Shown: positions 1 to 6,835, counted from the first letter of the stretch. The stretch: 64,000 bases of DNA from Cyanobium usitatum str. Tous (GCF_003011885.1 NZ_PXXO01000001.1:1-64000), one strand, 5' to 3'. Numbers and translations are program-made. Notes: generated by a model not told the origin, from the sequence alone.

Positions 1-13
1 GCTGCTTGATATT

Positions 14-253
14 TCATTCGTCAGGTGCTCGAACATTTTGGTGTAGTTTAGCATTGGCAATGGTGCTCAGGAGTTTAGTGTTTTTGGTGTGGCGTTGCTG
101 CTCTAGGGTCTTGATTGTGCCTGTTACCTCCACCCGCCGCTGAATCAGTTGGTCGGCATTGAGGTCAGCAAGGTGGGGGAATGGGTCTGGTGCCTCTGGC
201 GGCAGGGTCTTGAGAACCCGCTGAAGGTCAGACCGTGAGATCGGTGGTGTCAT
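14..253 (-). CDS. Small hypothetical protein, probably truncated by a nonsense codon
   Basis: A 79-residue product of unknown function. Residues about 46-78 (IKTLEQQRH, LLST, VRAPDE) align with the larger protein at 7260-7661 (IKTLEQERH, LLST, VRAPGGW). The codon-by-codon match continues past the stop: the other copy reads A-P-G-G-W-V-L-K-Q, this one A-P-D-E-stop-N-I-K-Q, so the TGA replaces a TGG Trp codon. The gene therefore looks like a C-terminally truncated paralogue whose old reading frame runs off the left edge of the window. Its ATG overlaps the stop of the upstream RHH gene by 4 bp (ATGA), an arrangement common in toxin-antitoxin operons, but no toxin family is recognised. Confidence 0.5.
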   Translation of the reverse strand: MTPPISRSDLQRVLKTLPPEAPDPFPHLADLNADQLIQRRVEVTGTIKTLEQQRHTKNTKLLSTIANAKLHQNVRAPDE

Positions 254-447
254 CAGTCATTTTTGATTGCACCCTCATTCACCAAGCGGTTGTAGTGACA
301 CTGAATGGCGTCCTCCACGATGGAAGCGAGGGTGATGGATTGATTGGTGCGTTGGCGGTGATGCTGGATTTCAGAGACCAGTTTCATCGTCTCCTCACTG
401 AGGCGGATTCCAAATTGTTTTGGAGCATCGGGATGGTCGTATGCCAT
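253..447 (-). CDS. Ribbon-helix-helix (CopG-like) small DNA-binding protein, candidate antitoxin
   Basis: 64 residues from ATG at 447. After a short N-terminal HPDAPKQ stretch, residues about 12-19 (FGIRLSEE) look like the RHH beta-strand. Two helices follow, ending in a segment (ASIVEDAIQCHYNRLV) typical of RHH helix 2. RHH proteins bind operators as dimers and often act as antitoxins. It is translationally coupled to the 79-residue gene downstream (4 bp overlap). The N-terminal segment PKQFGIRLSEETM recurs in a pseudogene at 12667-12742 and, more diverged, at the start of the protein at 12789-13250. A longer start inside the upstream open frame is possible but lacks family support. Confidence 0.7.
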   Translation of the reverse strand: MAYDHPDAPKQFGIRLSEETMKLVSEIQHHRQRTNQSITLASIVEDAIQCHYNRLVNEGAIKND

Positions 448-517
448 TTCTGCTGGGGCGTATGGGTGAAGTGTGGCAGGGGATTCCGCCAGCACCAGCA
501 GGGATAAGGAAGAGCAT
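395..517 (-). other. Possible leader ORF overlapping the RHH start
   Basis: A 40-codon frame starts at ATG 517, crosses the RHH start at 447 and stops at 395 in another frame. Aligning the duplicated upstream regions (518-634 and 990-1107) places this ATG at the same distance from the -10 box as the start codon of the 644-991 gene. It could be a leader peptide or a relic start left by module shuffling. There is no protein-level support. Confidence 0.2.
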
Positions 518-634
518 CGGATGGAACCTCTGTGGGTTTCAGGAATGGGTTGAGAGGGGCGAACTGCTATGAGTTTCTTGCCCCTCAACGCTGAAATTAT
601 AGCACTATACCAGCAAGATGTGGTGCTTAGTGCT
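518..634 (-). promoter_or_regulatory. Duplicated promoter region (copy 1)
   Basis: This stretch aligns with 990-1107. On the minus strand it carries a consensus -10 box TATAAT (596-601) preceded by TGC, and further upstream the conserved motif GCACTAaGCAcCA. It probably drives the RHH operon. The two copies keep the -10 to ATG spacing within one base (79 and 78 nt). Confidence 0.5.
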
Positions 635-643
635 TGAAAGTCG

Positions 644-991
644 TTAAATCGCAACCAGTTCAGGCACCTCCTGCGATGCCGCCACCTCCAGAGCAACCGC
701 ATCAAGCATCTGATCGGTAACTGAGCGGTGGGTAGTGGGGGTCAGGTCACCAAAGCGGGCAGTGAGTGCCTGGGAGAACAGATTCGTGAACTCGGTGCTG
801 ATCGTGGTGGAAAGCAGGTCAGCAGCAAATGCCCAGTGCTGAATCATTGAGGCAGCACTGAGGTTTCCGCCCGCAGCAGCATCAGCAGAATCCTGTTCCC
901 ACTGGCAGCAGCGGTCACGAAGAGCAGCAACCATCACGCCCTGGGCAGCATTGAGGGTCGCAAGGTCAATGTTGGAGAAATCGGTCGGCAT
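644..991 (-). CDS. Hypothetical protein, 115 aa
   Basis: Unrecognised, mostly helical, Ala- and Thr-rich protein without a signal peptide or membrane span. The start at ATG 991 is supported by AGAGGA about 9 nt upstream. It is followed by the RHH operon on the same strand but has its own copy of the duplicated promoter region, so it is probably expressed in parallel with that operon. The ORF is intact. No function can be assigned. Confidence 0.55.
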   Translation of the reverse strand: MPTDFSNIDLATLNAAQGVMVAALRDRCCQWEQDSADAAAGGNLSAASMIQHWAFAADLLSTTISTEFTNLFSQALTARFGDLTPTTHRSVTDQMLDAVALEVAASQEVPELVAI

Positions 992-1107
992 GGGTCTGAT
1001 CCTCTTTGGGATTCTGGAGTGGGTTGAGATGGCGGGTTTCTAATGAACCTCTTGCCTTCACCGCAGTAATCATAGCATATGGAACTGAGTATGATGCGTA
1101 GTGCGCT
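990..1107 (-). promoter_or_regulatory. Duplicated promoter region (copy 2)
   Basis: Homologous to 518-634. The minus-strand -10 is TATGAT (1069-1074) with a TGC extension, and the upstream motif GCACTAcGCAtCA matches copy 1. It precedes the 644-991 gene by about 78 nt. Conservation of the two motifs despite drift elsewhere suggests function. Confidence 0.45.
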
Positions 1108-1203
1108 TTTGGATTGCGGAATGTTCCGTTGAGTTCTGCTGTGTGTATCGCTACGGCATCGTTTCCAATTTGCTTTAGAAATGGGGTCGTAAGCGGAGTC
1201 GGT

Positions 1204-1293
1204 ATGGTCGCAACTGGTTTCCCATCACTTCTTGCCTTAGTCGCCCTGGTGGGGTTTGTCGTGGTTCAAGCAGTGCTTAGGTTTGGTGCCTAA
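1204..1293 (+). CDS. 29-residue single-span membrane micropeptide (copy 1)
   Basis: ATG to TAA, 29 codons. The product has a short N-terminus, a hydrophobic core (PSLLALVALVGFVVV) long enough for one membrane span, and the C-terminal tail VLRFGA. The paralogue at 13408-13497 has the same length and shares PSLL, VALVG, VV, VL and FGA; the differences are conservative (R/K, F/L, A/V). The 90 bp upstream are also conserved, including GCGGAGTCGGT directly before ATG. Length conservation and conservative substitutions argue for a real peptide. Type I toxins such as TisB are similar in size, as are small photosynthetic subunits, but no family match is claimed. Confidence 0.6.
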   Translation: MVATGFPSLLALVALVGFVVVQAVLRFGA

Positions 1294-1353
1294 TACTCTG
1301 CTCTCTGTGTCAGGCACGGGAGCATAGGCAGAAAGTACTGCTTTGCCCTGTTA

Positions 1354-1375
1354 AGGCACTTGAGGTATTGTGCCT
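1354..1375. promoter_or_regulatory. Inverted repeat upstream of the XRE gene, candidate operator
   Basis: AGGCAC (1354-1359) and GTGCCT (1370-1375) form a perfect 6 bp inverted repeat with a 10 nt spacer, four bases before ATG 1379. A further AGGCAC lies at 1312-1317, and AAGGCACTTG (1353-1362) recurs inside the gene at 1409-1418. The position suits autoregulation by the XRE protein. The site is inferred from symmetry only. Confidence 0.4.
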
Positions 1376-1378
1376 CTT

Positions 1379-1630
1379 ATGGCAAAGCAAGTTCGTCTGA
1401 CCCTCGCCAAGGCACTTGCCAAGGCAAATCTGCGTAGGGCAGAGGCGGGTGAGAAGGCAATCACGATGAATGGTCTGGCAGTGGCGGCAGGAGTAGCGGC
1501 AACGACCATCACCCGACTGGCACGGAACGATCAGAAGGCGGCATCAGCACTGTCATTGGATTTGGCATCCAAGATTGTGACGGTGCTGGATTGTGGGATT
1601 GAGGATCTGTTGGAGGTTGTTGAGGCGTAA
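1379..1630 (+). CDS. XRE/Cro-family HTH transcriptional regulator
   Basis: An 83-residue single-domain protein. The segment ITMNGLAVAAGVAATTITRLAR (about residues 29-50) is a helix-turn-helix of the Cro/C1 type, and the C-terminal helix VLDCGIEDLLEVVEA is the usual last helix of the fold. It probably represses its own promoter through the inverted repeat at 1354-1375. ATG 1379 is preferred over GTG 1370 because GTG lies within the operator arm. The gene converges on the nuclease gene at 1640 with only 9 nt between the stops. Confidence 0.75.
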   Translation: MAKQVRLTLAKALAKANLRRAEAGEKAITMNGLAVAAGVAATTITRLARNDQKAASALSLDLASKIVTVLDCGIEDLLEVVEA

Positions 1631-1639
1631 TCCCCTTCC

Positions 1640-2710
1640 TTACCCAAGTCTCTTTCTGAGAGATGCACGAATTCTGTCACTGCATGAATACAGGTCTGAT
1701 GCCGAACCAAGTTCTACAAATTTGGGTTCTGTATCGTCAAATATCTCAACCTTTTTATTTGCGCCATTGAAGTAAAGGCGAACTACTGATTTCCAGGTGT
1801 TGCCGTCAACCAGAATATTAAAGTAAGTCTTAGTATCCTTCTCTAGAAGTCTTGAGGGGTCTATGTCTGAGGCGCAAATTGCTCTAACAATGTAGAGACC
1901 TTCGGTTTCTTCTGCCGTTGTTTCAACGCCGTTGCTGTTAACGCTTTGTTCGCTTGGAGATTCTATGGGGGCAGCATCCTCAGTTTGTTGCCCGACCTCA
2001 ATCGCTGACTTTAGTCTGTCATTTACCCGATCATTAATGTAAGCAAGTAATGCCTCCTGCACGATTGGTTTAAATTGCTCCTGAATGCTTGATGTCACTC
2101 GCTTACCGCTGTGAACCCTGCCCGCCATTTCCTTGATAAACCATTCACTTGGATCCTGCAGTTCCTTTTTGATTTCCTCCTTTACCCCGCCTAGATATTT
2201 GAGTCTTTCTGCTGAATCAAGCAAACCTGCAAGGTCATACATTGACTTTGTAAGTTTCTTGATCTCCTTGACTGGCGCATTTGAGAGATCAAGAAGATCA
2301 ATCTCTGCAAATGGAGTTGGATCCATCACATTTGTATTGTCCAAATCAGAGTAAAACTGATATATCCTGCCATTGGTGAGGATGCCTACCCTTGCCTCTG
2401 TTACATGGAAGTATCTGGCAAGTTGCCCTTTTTCAGTGTCTTTAAGGTTGGTTTTATATGGTTTTGCTTCAATGAGAATCTTGGGTTTTCCGTTTTCAAG
2501 TATGGCGTAATCTACCCGCTCTCCTTGCTTGATTTCTGGGAAGTCGGCGGAGTATTCGGGCATCACTTCTGACGGATTAAATATGTCATATCCCAGTGCC
2601 TGAATAAACGGCGTTATAAGCGCCATTTTGGTCGCCTCTTCGTTCTGGAGATTATCTGCACTTTCCTTTGCTCGCTTGGCAAGTGTTTGGAGATGGTCAA
2701 TCAAATCCAT
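1640..2710 (-). CDS. Orphan type I restriction HsdR-N-like PD-(D/E)XK nuclease
   Basis: 356 residues. The N-terminal 120 residues match the HSDR_N family: Glu24/25 after a helix, ERVDYAI with Asp67, then ILIEAKPY with Glu81 and Lys83, giving the D...ExK catalytic set of metal-dependent nucleases. FHVTEARVGILTNGRIYQFY is the usual continuation. No SF2 helicase domain follows, and no HsdM or HsdS lies nearby, so it is not a normal type I enzyme. The C-terminal 110 residues (from about 255) are separate and unrecognised. Such stand-alone proteins occur in defence and mobile contexts. It is last in a minus-strand series with 2771-2938 and 2950-3513. Confidence 0.75.
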   Translation of the reverse strand: MDLIDHLQTLAKRAKESADNLQNEEATKMALITPFIQALGYDIFNPSEVMPEYSADFPEIKQGERVDYAILENGKPKILIEAKPYKTNLKDTEKGQLARYFHVTEARVGILTNGRIYQFYSDLDNTNVMDPTPFAEIDLLDLSNAPVKEIKKLTKSMYDLAGLLDSAERLKYLGGVKEEIKKELQDPSEWFIKEMAGRVHSGKRVTSSIQEQFKPIVQEALLAYINDRVNDRLKSAIEVGQQTEDAAPIESPSEQSVNSNGVETTAEETEGLYIVRAICASDIDPSRLLEKDTKTYFNILVDGNTWKSVVRLYFNGANKKVEIFDDTEPKFVELGSASDLYSCSDRIRASLRKRLG

Positions 2711-2770
2711 GTCTTTTAGAAGCGGTGGTTACAGGATAGCGGTTAATGCCTGATTGTCTTACTCTTGCAT

Positions 2771-2938
2771 CTATTGATATGTACTGCCGTCACCAGGAAG
2801 CACCTCCAAGAGCAGGTCACTCAGATCCAACTCTTCGTCTTCGTCTGCTTCGGGTGTGGTGAAGGTCGCTGAGGTCACGGGGACTGGTCGCTTGTGCCCA
2901 TTCTCGCTGCAAGAGCAGCGTTTTGCCTGCTTTGCCAT
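2771..2938 (-). CDS. Small Cys-containing acidic-tailed protein, 55 aa
   Basis: A short ORF found by reading the gap between two minus-strand genes. It begins MAKQAKRCSCSENGHKRP, a basic Cys-Ser-Cys/His start that could bind metal or nucleic acid, and ends in a strongly acidic stretch (EADEDEELDLSDLLLEVL). It begins 11 nt after the stop of the 2950 gene and ends 60 nt before the nuclease start, consistent with one transcript. No family is recognised. Confidence 0.5.
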   Translation of the reverse strand: MAKQAKRCSCSENGHKRPVPVTSATFTTPEADEDEELDLSDLLLEVLPGDGSTYQ

Positions 2939-2949
2939 AAGTATATTTA

Positions 2950-3513
2950 CTACTCGTCCCGATCATCCATATTTGTTGCCTCTTCAAATACACCCTCTCG
3001 ATTCCAGTAGTTGTCAACATCTCCACCGATTTCTCCCGTTATCGACGATGAATTTTCATTTAGGGCATCCAGCGAAATAATAGGTTGTGGTTCGTAATTA
3101 TTCATTACTGACCCTATGTCTCCTTGCTCGTGCGCCCAGATTTGATAACCTTCCCAGTCTTCGGTCTTTATCGCATTTTCCAAATATCGCAAATGCTCGG
3201 AATTGTCATATTCAGTTATTCTCTCTTGAAACGGCGCTACTAATGAACCATTTTTCCACTTGCAAAATTCTTTGTATCTTTGGTGAAAATGTGATGTTAA
3301 TATTCCACTAGTCACTTCCTTTTCGTTTCTGGGGAAAAATCCACTTTGGCGAATACGCCTCCATTCGACTCTTGCTTGCTGTTTTGATAACACTTTCTGA
3401 GCAATGACATCATTCTTGTCGATGCAGATGTAGTGGCAAATTAATTGCTCGTCATCAACGGCGAACATGTGCCAACATAGGGATTTGGAGGTAAGAAGGA
3501 ATAAATTTTTCAT
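2950..3513 (-). CDS. Hypothetical protein, 187 aa
   Basis: An intact, AT-rich gene of unknown function. The product is mixed alpha/beta without a signal peptide, rich in Asn, Glu and aromatic residues, with an acidic C-terminus. Its base composition differs strongly from the core genome to the right, suggesting acquisition. It is first in the 3513-to-1640 minus-strand cluster, so it may act with the nuclease. Confidence 0.6.
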   Translation of the reverse strand: MKNLFLLTSKSLCWHMFAVDDEQLICHYICIDKNDVIAQKVLSKQQARVEWRRIRQSGFFPRNEKEVTSGILTSHFHQRYKEFCKWKNGSLVAPFQERITEYDNSEHLRYLENAIKTEDWEGYQIWAHEQGDIGSVMNNYEPQPIISLDALNENSSSITGEIGGDVDNYWNREGVFEEATNMDDRDE

Positions 3514-3647
3514 CTTGAGATGTACCGAATTGCGTAGAATACCGTTAACCTAAAATTTTGCATTCCTGTTGTTTGCTCCTTCTGTATGCTCTTACAGATA
3601 TCGATTGTGATTGGAATTGCCTGCCTTGCCTCTCTTTAATCATGAAA

Positions 3648-4085
3648 TCAACTTGATAAATTCCAGAACACACCATTCTCGTCGCAATGACTGTAAAGAT
3701 TTTGATATTTGTCTACCAACCTCGCTTTAGAACTATATTCTTTCGCTATTTTCCTGGTTTGACTAATCGCTTCAGGATGACTAAAGAAGTCCTGCATGCC
3801 AGCGGATTCGACGCATTGCCACTCGCCGTTATCCGCCTCCACTTCAATAAACAGTTCCATGACATCCTGAATGCCTGTTGTATCACGGAATGAGTAATGC
3901 GAATTTAAATTTCCCGACTCCTCTCTGATCCGTTTAATTTGATCTTCTCTATACTGCCTTGCGTCATCTTCTCTTATCTGTTTCTCTCTTTTCATTCCAT
4001 GCGCTCTTTTGGCGCCTGCCCAAACACCACCGACTACCGCTATTGCGGTAAGTACAATCTTGGCAACTGACTTTGCTTGAGACAT
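3648..4085 (-). CDS. Membrane-anchored hypothetical protein with coiled coil
   Basis: 145 residues. Residues about 7-24 (VAKIVLTAIAVVGGVWAG) form one N-terminal membrane span. A highly charged segment follows (about 31-56, rich in Arg, Glu, Asp) that should form a helix or coiled coil, then a mixed soluble domain. No family is recognised. The 134 bases upstream hold no gene. Confidence 0.55.
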   Translation of the reverse strand: MSQAKSVAKIVLTAIAVVGGVWAGAKRAHGMKREKQIREDDARQYREDQIKRIREESGNLNSHYSFRDTTGIQDVMELFIEVEADNGEWQCVESAGMQDFFSHPEAISQTRKIAKEYSSKARLVDKYQNLYSHCDENGVFWNLSS

Positions 4086-4127
4086 TTGAATGTATAGATT
4101 TTTTTGATTTTACTTGAAATAGTCGAA

Positions 4128-4817
4128 TCACCTTGGAACGATGATCACGCCCGTATTTTGTTGTAATTTTATATTGCCCAATCCTTGCTGAATGCTATTC
4201 CCTGCAGACTCCAATCCCTCTCTCTGAAGTTCACCCTGTACTGCTAGTCCTGTGCCAATCGCCCTTCCATGCTCAATAACTGCATTGCTTGCATTTGCTG
4301 ATTCCTTCTCTCGGGTTCTGACTTCTGCCGCCGTGTTAGGAGATAGGCAAATTCCTTCGTGGAATATCTGACCTTGTTCGCATCTTGGATCGCCCCTGTC
4401 ATGCATGATTCCAGTCGATAACTTGAGGTTTGTCATGAAGCGCAAGGCGACATCTTCTTTTGCGAATATTATTTTCCCAACACTTTCACTACCGTCGTTC
4501 TTTATGTAAACTATATCAAATGAGTACTTCCTCCCGATGCACCAAAACCCGTATGCGTTGCAAACGCCATTGTTCGCATTGTAGAAAAAAGTTTTGATTC
4601 TCCTGTAGAGCACCTCGTCTTTCTCGTTTATTAGTATCGACTGTGTGTCAAACTTGACTTTGCAGTCATTTCCTCTCTCTCCACACCACGCTTCAAATAT
4701 CTTTGTTTCATTGTTTTTGTTGCCGACATCAGCAGTCCCAAAGTCCGCTTTTGCCTGTGTGGTCAGCGCCGTAAGAGTTATTGCTATTCCGATGCCAAGA
4801 CCCCGCAGTAGTTTCAT
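4128..4817 (-). CDS. Exported hypothetical protein
   Basis: 229 residues from ATG 4817; an ATG at 4835 would add six residues but spoils the signal peptide. MKLLRG followed by GIGIAITLTALTTQAKA is a classical Sec signal with a cleavage site after AKA. The mature part has several Cys (CGERGNDC, GVCNAYGFWC, RCEQGQIFHEGIC) that probably form disulfides, and a C-terminal Gln/Gly-rich helical tail. The family is unknown. It is one of a group of exported proteins in this region. Confidence 0.6.
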   Translation of the reverse strand: MKLLRGLGIGIAITLTALTTQAKADFGTADVGNKNNETKIFEAWCGERGNDCKVKFDTQSILINEKDEVLYRRIKTFFYNANNGVCNAYGFWCIGRKYSFDIVYIKNDGSESVGKIIFAKEDVALRFMTNLKLSTGIMHDRGDPRCEQGQIFHEGICLSPNTAAEVRTREKESANASNAVIEHGRAIGTGLAVQGELQREGLESAGNSIQQGLGNIKLQQNTGVIIVPR

Positions 4818-4835
4818 GCCTGCTTTCCTATACAT

Positions 4836-5337
4836 GCCATGAGAGCAACATTACTGCCTGCTATGCCAGACGGCAATGCTTAGTCTATAGGTTTCGAGTT
4901 TTTGCTTGTTAGGTGCTCCATGCGCTAGGTGCTTTCTCTCCTGCCGCAAGGTGCAGCGTTCTACCAGTTATGCAGTGGGTGCATAGAACCACCAAGATTT
5001 ACGATGGACGCTTGCCCGACCGTCATATATGGCGTCACCTGCTCCTCGCTGCATCAACTGCCAGAACTTCAGCGTTTGCAATGGAACTGCTGGTGTCTGC
5101 AGGGTCTGGCAAGTCCTGTTGCTTGCTCAGTTGGCGTCCATTAACCGTTGTGAGCATTGGACGGCACCTGCGGTCAGATAGGAGCGCAACCATTGCGCCT
5201 CTGCTTATTGGGATGCCAATGCTTAGGAGGATGCTTGTGGGATCTGCAGTTCTTGCCCTCGCAGGTTTTTCAGTGTGTTCGGGTTGACGTGTGTCGTCTG
5301 TTGCTTTCTGCCACCTCTTATTGATTATAGGGAAATT
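4836..5337. other. Gene-poor stretch, possibly a decayed gene
   Basis: No convincing gene. On the plus strand a 24-codon frame at 5213-5287 reads like a signal peptide (MLRRMLVGSAVLALAGFSV) but stops at once, suggesting the remains of an exported-protein gene. A 40-codon minus-strand frame around 5040-5160 is also open but unsupported. Confidence 0.3.
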
Positions 5338-5496
5338 CTAAGGATCCGTATTGAGAACACTTTTCAGAATTGATTCCAATACTTTACCTCTCGTGTCCAT
5401 TCCCCACTCCAAACGTAATTCTTCTAGCATTGCCAGTTCTTTCATGCTAAGTCGAATTGTGCAAGTAACTTGCCTGTGTTCTGCATCCTGTGTCAT
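5338..5496 (-). CDS. Ribbon-helix-helix small DNA-binding protein, 52 aa
   Basis: A short ORF with the RHH pattern: beta-strand VTCTIRLS (residues 10-17), helix 1 MKELAMLEELRLEWG, turn MDTRG, helix 2 KVLESILKSVLN. RHH proteins of this size are transcriptional repressors or antitoxins. No coupled partner is evident downstream. Start ATG 5496, stop TAG. Confidence 0.65.
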   Translation of the reverse strand: MTQDAEHRQVTCTIRLSMKELAMLEELRLEWGMDTRGKVLESILKSVLNTDP

Positions 5497-5657
5497 GTTA
5501 AATCCCGCTGAATGAGTTCTTGCGGGTATCGCATGTCGGGCAATGCGTGCGCTTCTCCGGATTCATTTGTTCCGGATGAATTAACCATTTTATTCGAGTG
5601 TGCGGCAATTGTAATTTAATTCCATTGCCTGTTGGATGATAGTCGAACGATTTGCTT

Positions 5658-5873
5658 TTACCATCCTCCTAGCAAGCAACCGGGAGGAGGCGTCTGTGCG
5701 TACTGGCACATCCCATCTGCGTTGCAGCATATGTATACGTATCCCTGCATTCGAGCGTTCATGTCCTGTGTCATCTGGCACCGGCAACCATATGCCTGGG
5801 ATTGCGCGGGAAAGATGATTGCAAGGGAAGAAACAATAACAACCCCAAGTGTCGAAGCGATACGGTCTCCCAT
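5658..5873 (-). CDS. Small exported Cys-rich protein
   Basis: 71 residues. MGDRIASTLGVVIVSSLAII followed by FPAQSQA is a signal peptide with a likely cut after SQA. The mature 44 residues contain seven Cys (CRC, CC, MCQ, PPGC), pointing to an oxidised, disulfide-stabilised peptide outside the cytoplasm. No family is recognised. Several larger open frames overlap here on both strands; this one is preferred for its signal peptide. Confidence 0.5.
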   Translation of the reverse strand: MGDRIASTLGVVIVSSLAIIFPAQSQAYGCRCQMTQDMNARMQGYVYICCNADGMCQYAQTPPPGCLLGGW

Positions 5874-5945
5874 GGTTCAACTCTGCGGATATGCATGTCT
5901 AGTGTAAATCCTGCCCTGACCAACCAGTGCTTCTATCAACCGCTC

Positions 5946-6179
5946 TCATTTATTAGTATAGGTGTATTCGTCTGTCCGATGCCTGCTTCTTCCCAGGCGC
6001 TCCATCGCGCCGCCTGCTGATCCTTCTCCCAGATACCCTCCAGCATCTGCCGCAGGCGTTCGGTTCTGCAGGGCATGCCGCCGATTCATGCGGAAGATCC
6101 CCTTCAGACGCCAGCACTTGATGCTTGCAGCAAGGGCAAAGACCAACCAGGGCACCAGCATCCAGAGGGGGTTGCTCAT
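5946..6179 (-). CDS. Small membrane protein coupled to the zinc-finger-like gene
   Basis: 77 residues from ATG 6179, which overlaps the upstream stop by 4 bp (ATGA). MSNPLWMLVPWLVFALAASI is a single hydrophobic span; the rest is basic and Gly-rich. DNA at the 3' part (about 5998-6035) recurs in the remnant at 11098-11242, showing the pair was once duplicated. Function unknown. Confidence 0.5.
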   Translation of the reverse strand: MSNPLWMLVPWLVFALAASIKCWRLKGIFRMNRRHALQNRTPAADAGGYLGEGSAGGAMERLGRSRHRTDEYTYTNK

Positions 6180-6481
6180 CACGCTGCTGCCTGTGCCCTC
6201 TGGCAACGCTTGGTCTGCTTGTGCTGTCTGAATGTCCATTGGTTGCCCCTTACGACCATTCCGCAGTGCTCACAGGGCGTCGTAGGCACTTCTTTGATCC
6301 AGGTGGAAGGTCGCTCGCCCACCAGTTCTCTGCGTGACGGGTCAATGCCCCTTCCGCTCTGGTAGCGGGTGAGTGCTGGAGGGGTGGTTACGAATCCCGT
6401 TTCCAAGCAACGGAACAGCAGATACTGCCCCCGAAGGTTTTGGAGTTTGATGGGTTTGATGGTCGTGGGGATGCCTGGCAC
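6179..6481 (-). CDS. Hypothetical protein with C-terminal CxxC-H-C zinc-finger-like motif
   Basis: 100 residues. The N-terminal part (KPIKLQNLRGQYLLFRCLE) has no known family. The C-terminal part CEHCGMVVRGNQWTFRQH followed by KQTKRC has the spacing of a small zinc finger (C-x2-C, H, C), suggesting nucleic acid binding. It is followed by a membrane protein gene with a 4 bp overlap. A partial copy of residues about 10-32 lies at 11155-11240. The palindrome at 6547-6562 sits 66 bp upstream. Confidence 0.55.
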   Translation of the reverse strand: MPGIPTTIKPIKLQNLRGQYLLFRCLETGFVTTPPALTRYQSGRGIDPSRRELVGERPSTWIKEVPTTPCEHCGMVVRGNQWTFRQHKQTKRCQRAQAAA

Positions 6482-6546
6482 CGTTCAGGTATTTCACTAA
6501 AACTTACCCAGGTTAGGTTCTTTCGTCTGATCCTTTTTCAATTATT

Positions 6547-6562
6547 GTCCCCATATGGGGAC
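6547..6562. promoter_or_regulatory. Perfect 16-bp palindrome, candidate operator
   Basis: GTCCCCATATGGGGAC is a perfect palindrome in the 144-bp gap between the divergent genes 6179-6481 (-) and 6626-6835 (+). Its symmetry and position suit a dimeric repressor controlling both directions. The binding protein is unknown; local RHH or XRE proteins are candidates. Confidence 0.5.
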
Positions 6563-6625
6563 TGGATAACCTCGCCTTAACTAGCGAATTCCGCTTACCT
6601 TGGATTTGGTCGCAATTGCAACGGT

Positions 6626-6835
6626 ATGCGGATCACGCACTCGGATGGTGAGCATCTACTCGTTCTGAGTGACGCAGAAGCGGCGGCGCTTGTTGAGGCG
6701 TCTGCTCTGATTGTGCTTGCTTCTCAGTCCATTGCTGGCGCAGCACTACCTCCAAGGATGGCAACGGTGCTTGGGCAACTCTTTGATGGTCTCAATGTTC
6801 CTACTGCCGTCTCTGCACCTCAGCAGGACAACTGA
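6626..6835 (+). CDS. Small paralogous hypothetical protein A
   Basis: 69 residues beginning MRITHSDGEHLLVLSDAEAA. The next gene (6856-7083) encodes a related protein with matching N-terminus (MRVT...DHLLCLSEDEVGLLVD), so these are tandem paralogues. Both have a beta-strand start and two helices. No known family. Confidence 0.55.
   Translation: MRITHSDGEHLLVLSDAEAAALVEASALIVLASQSIAGAALPPRMATVLGQLFDGLNVPTAVSAPQQDN

Noticed and set aside
2817-3026. 69-codon minus-strand frame
   Set aside because: It overlaps two better-supported genes in another frame (2771-2938 and 2950-3513) and is basic and featureless.
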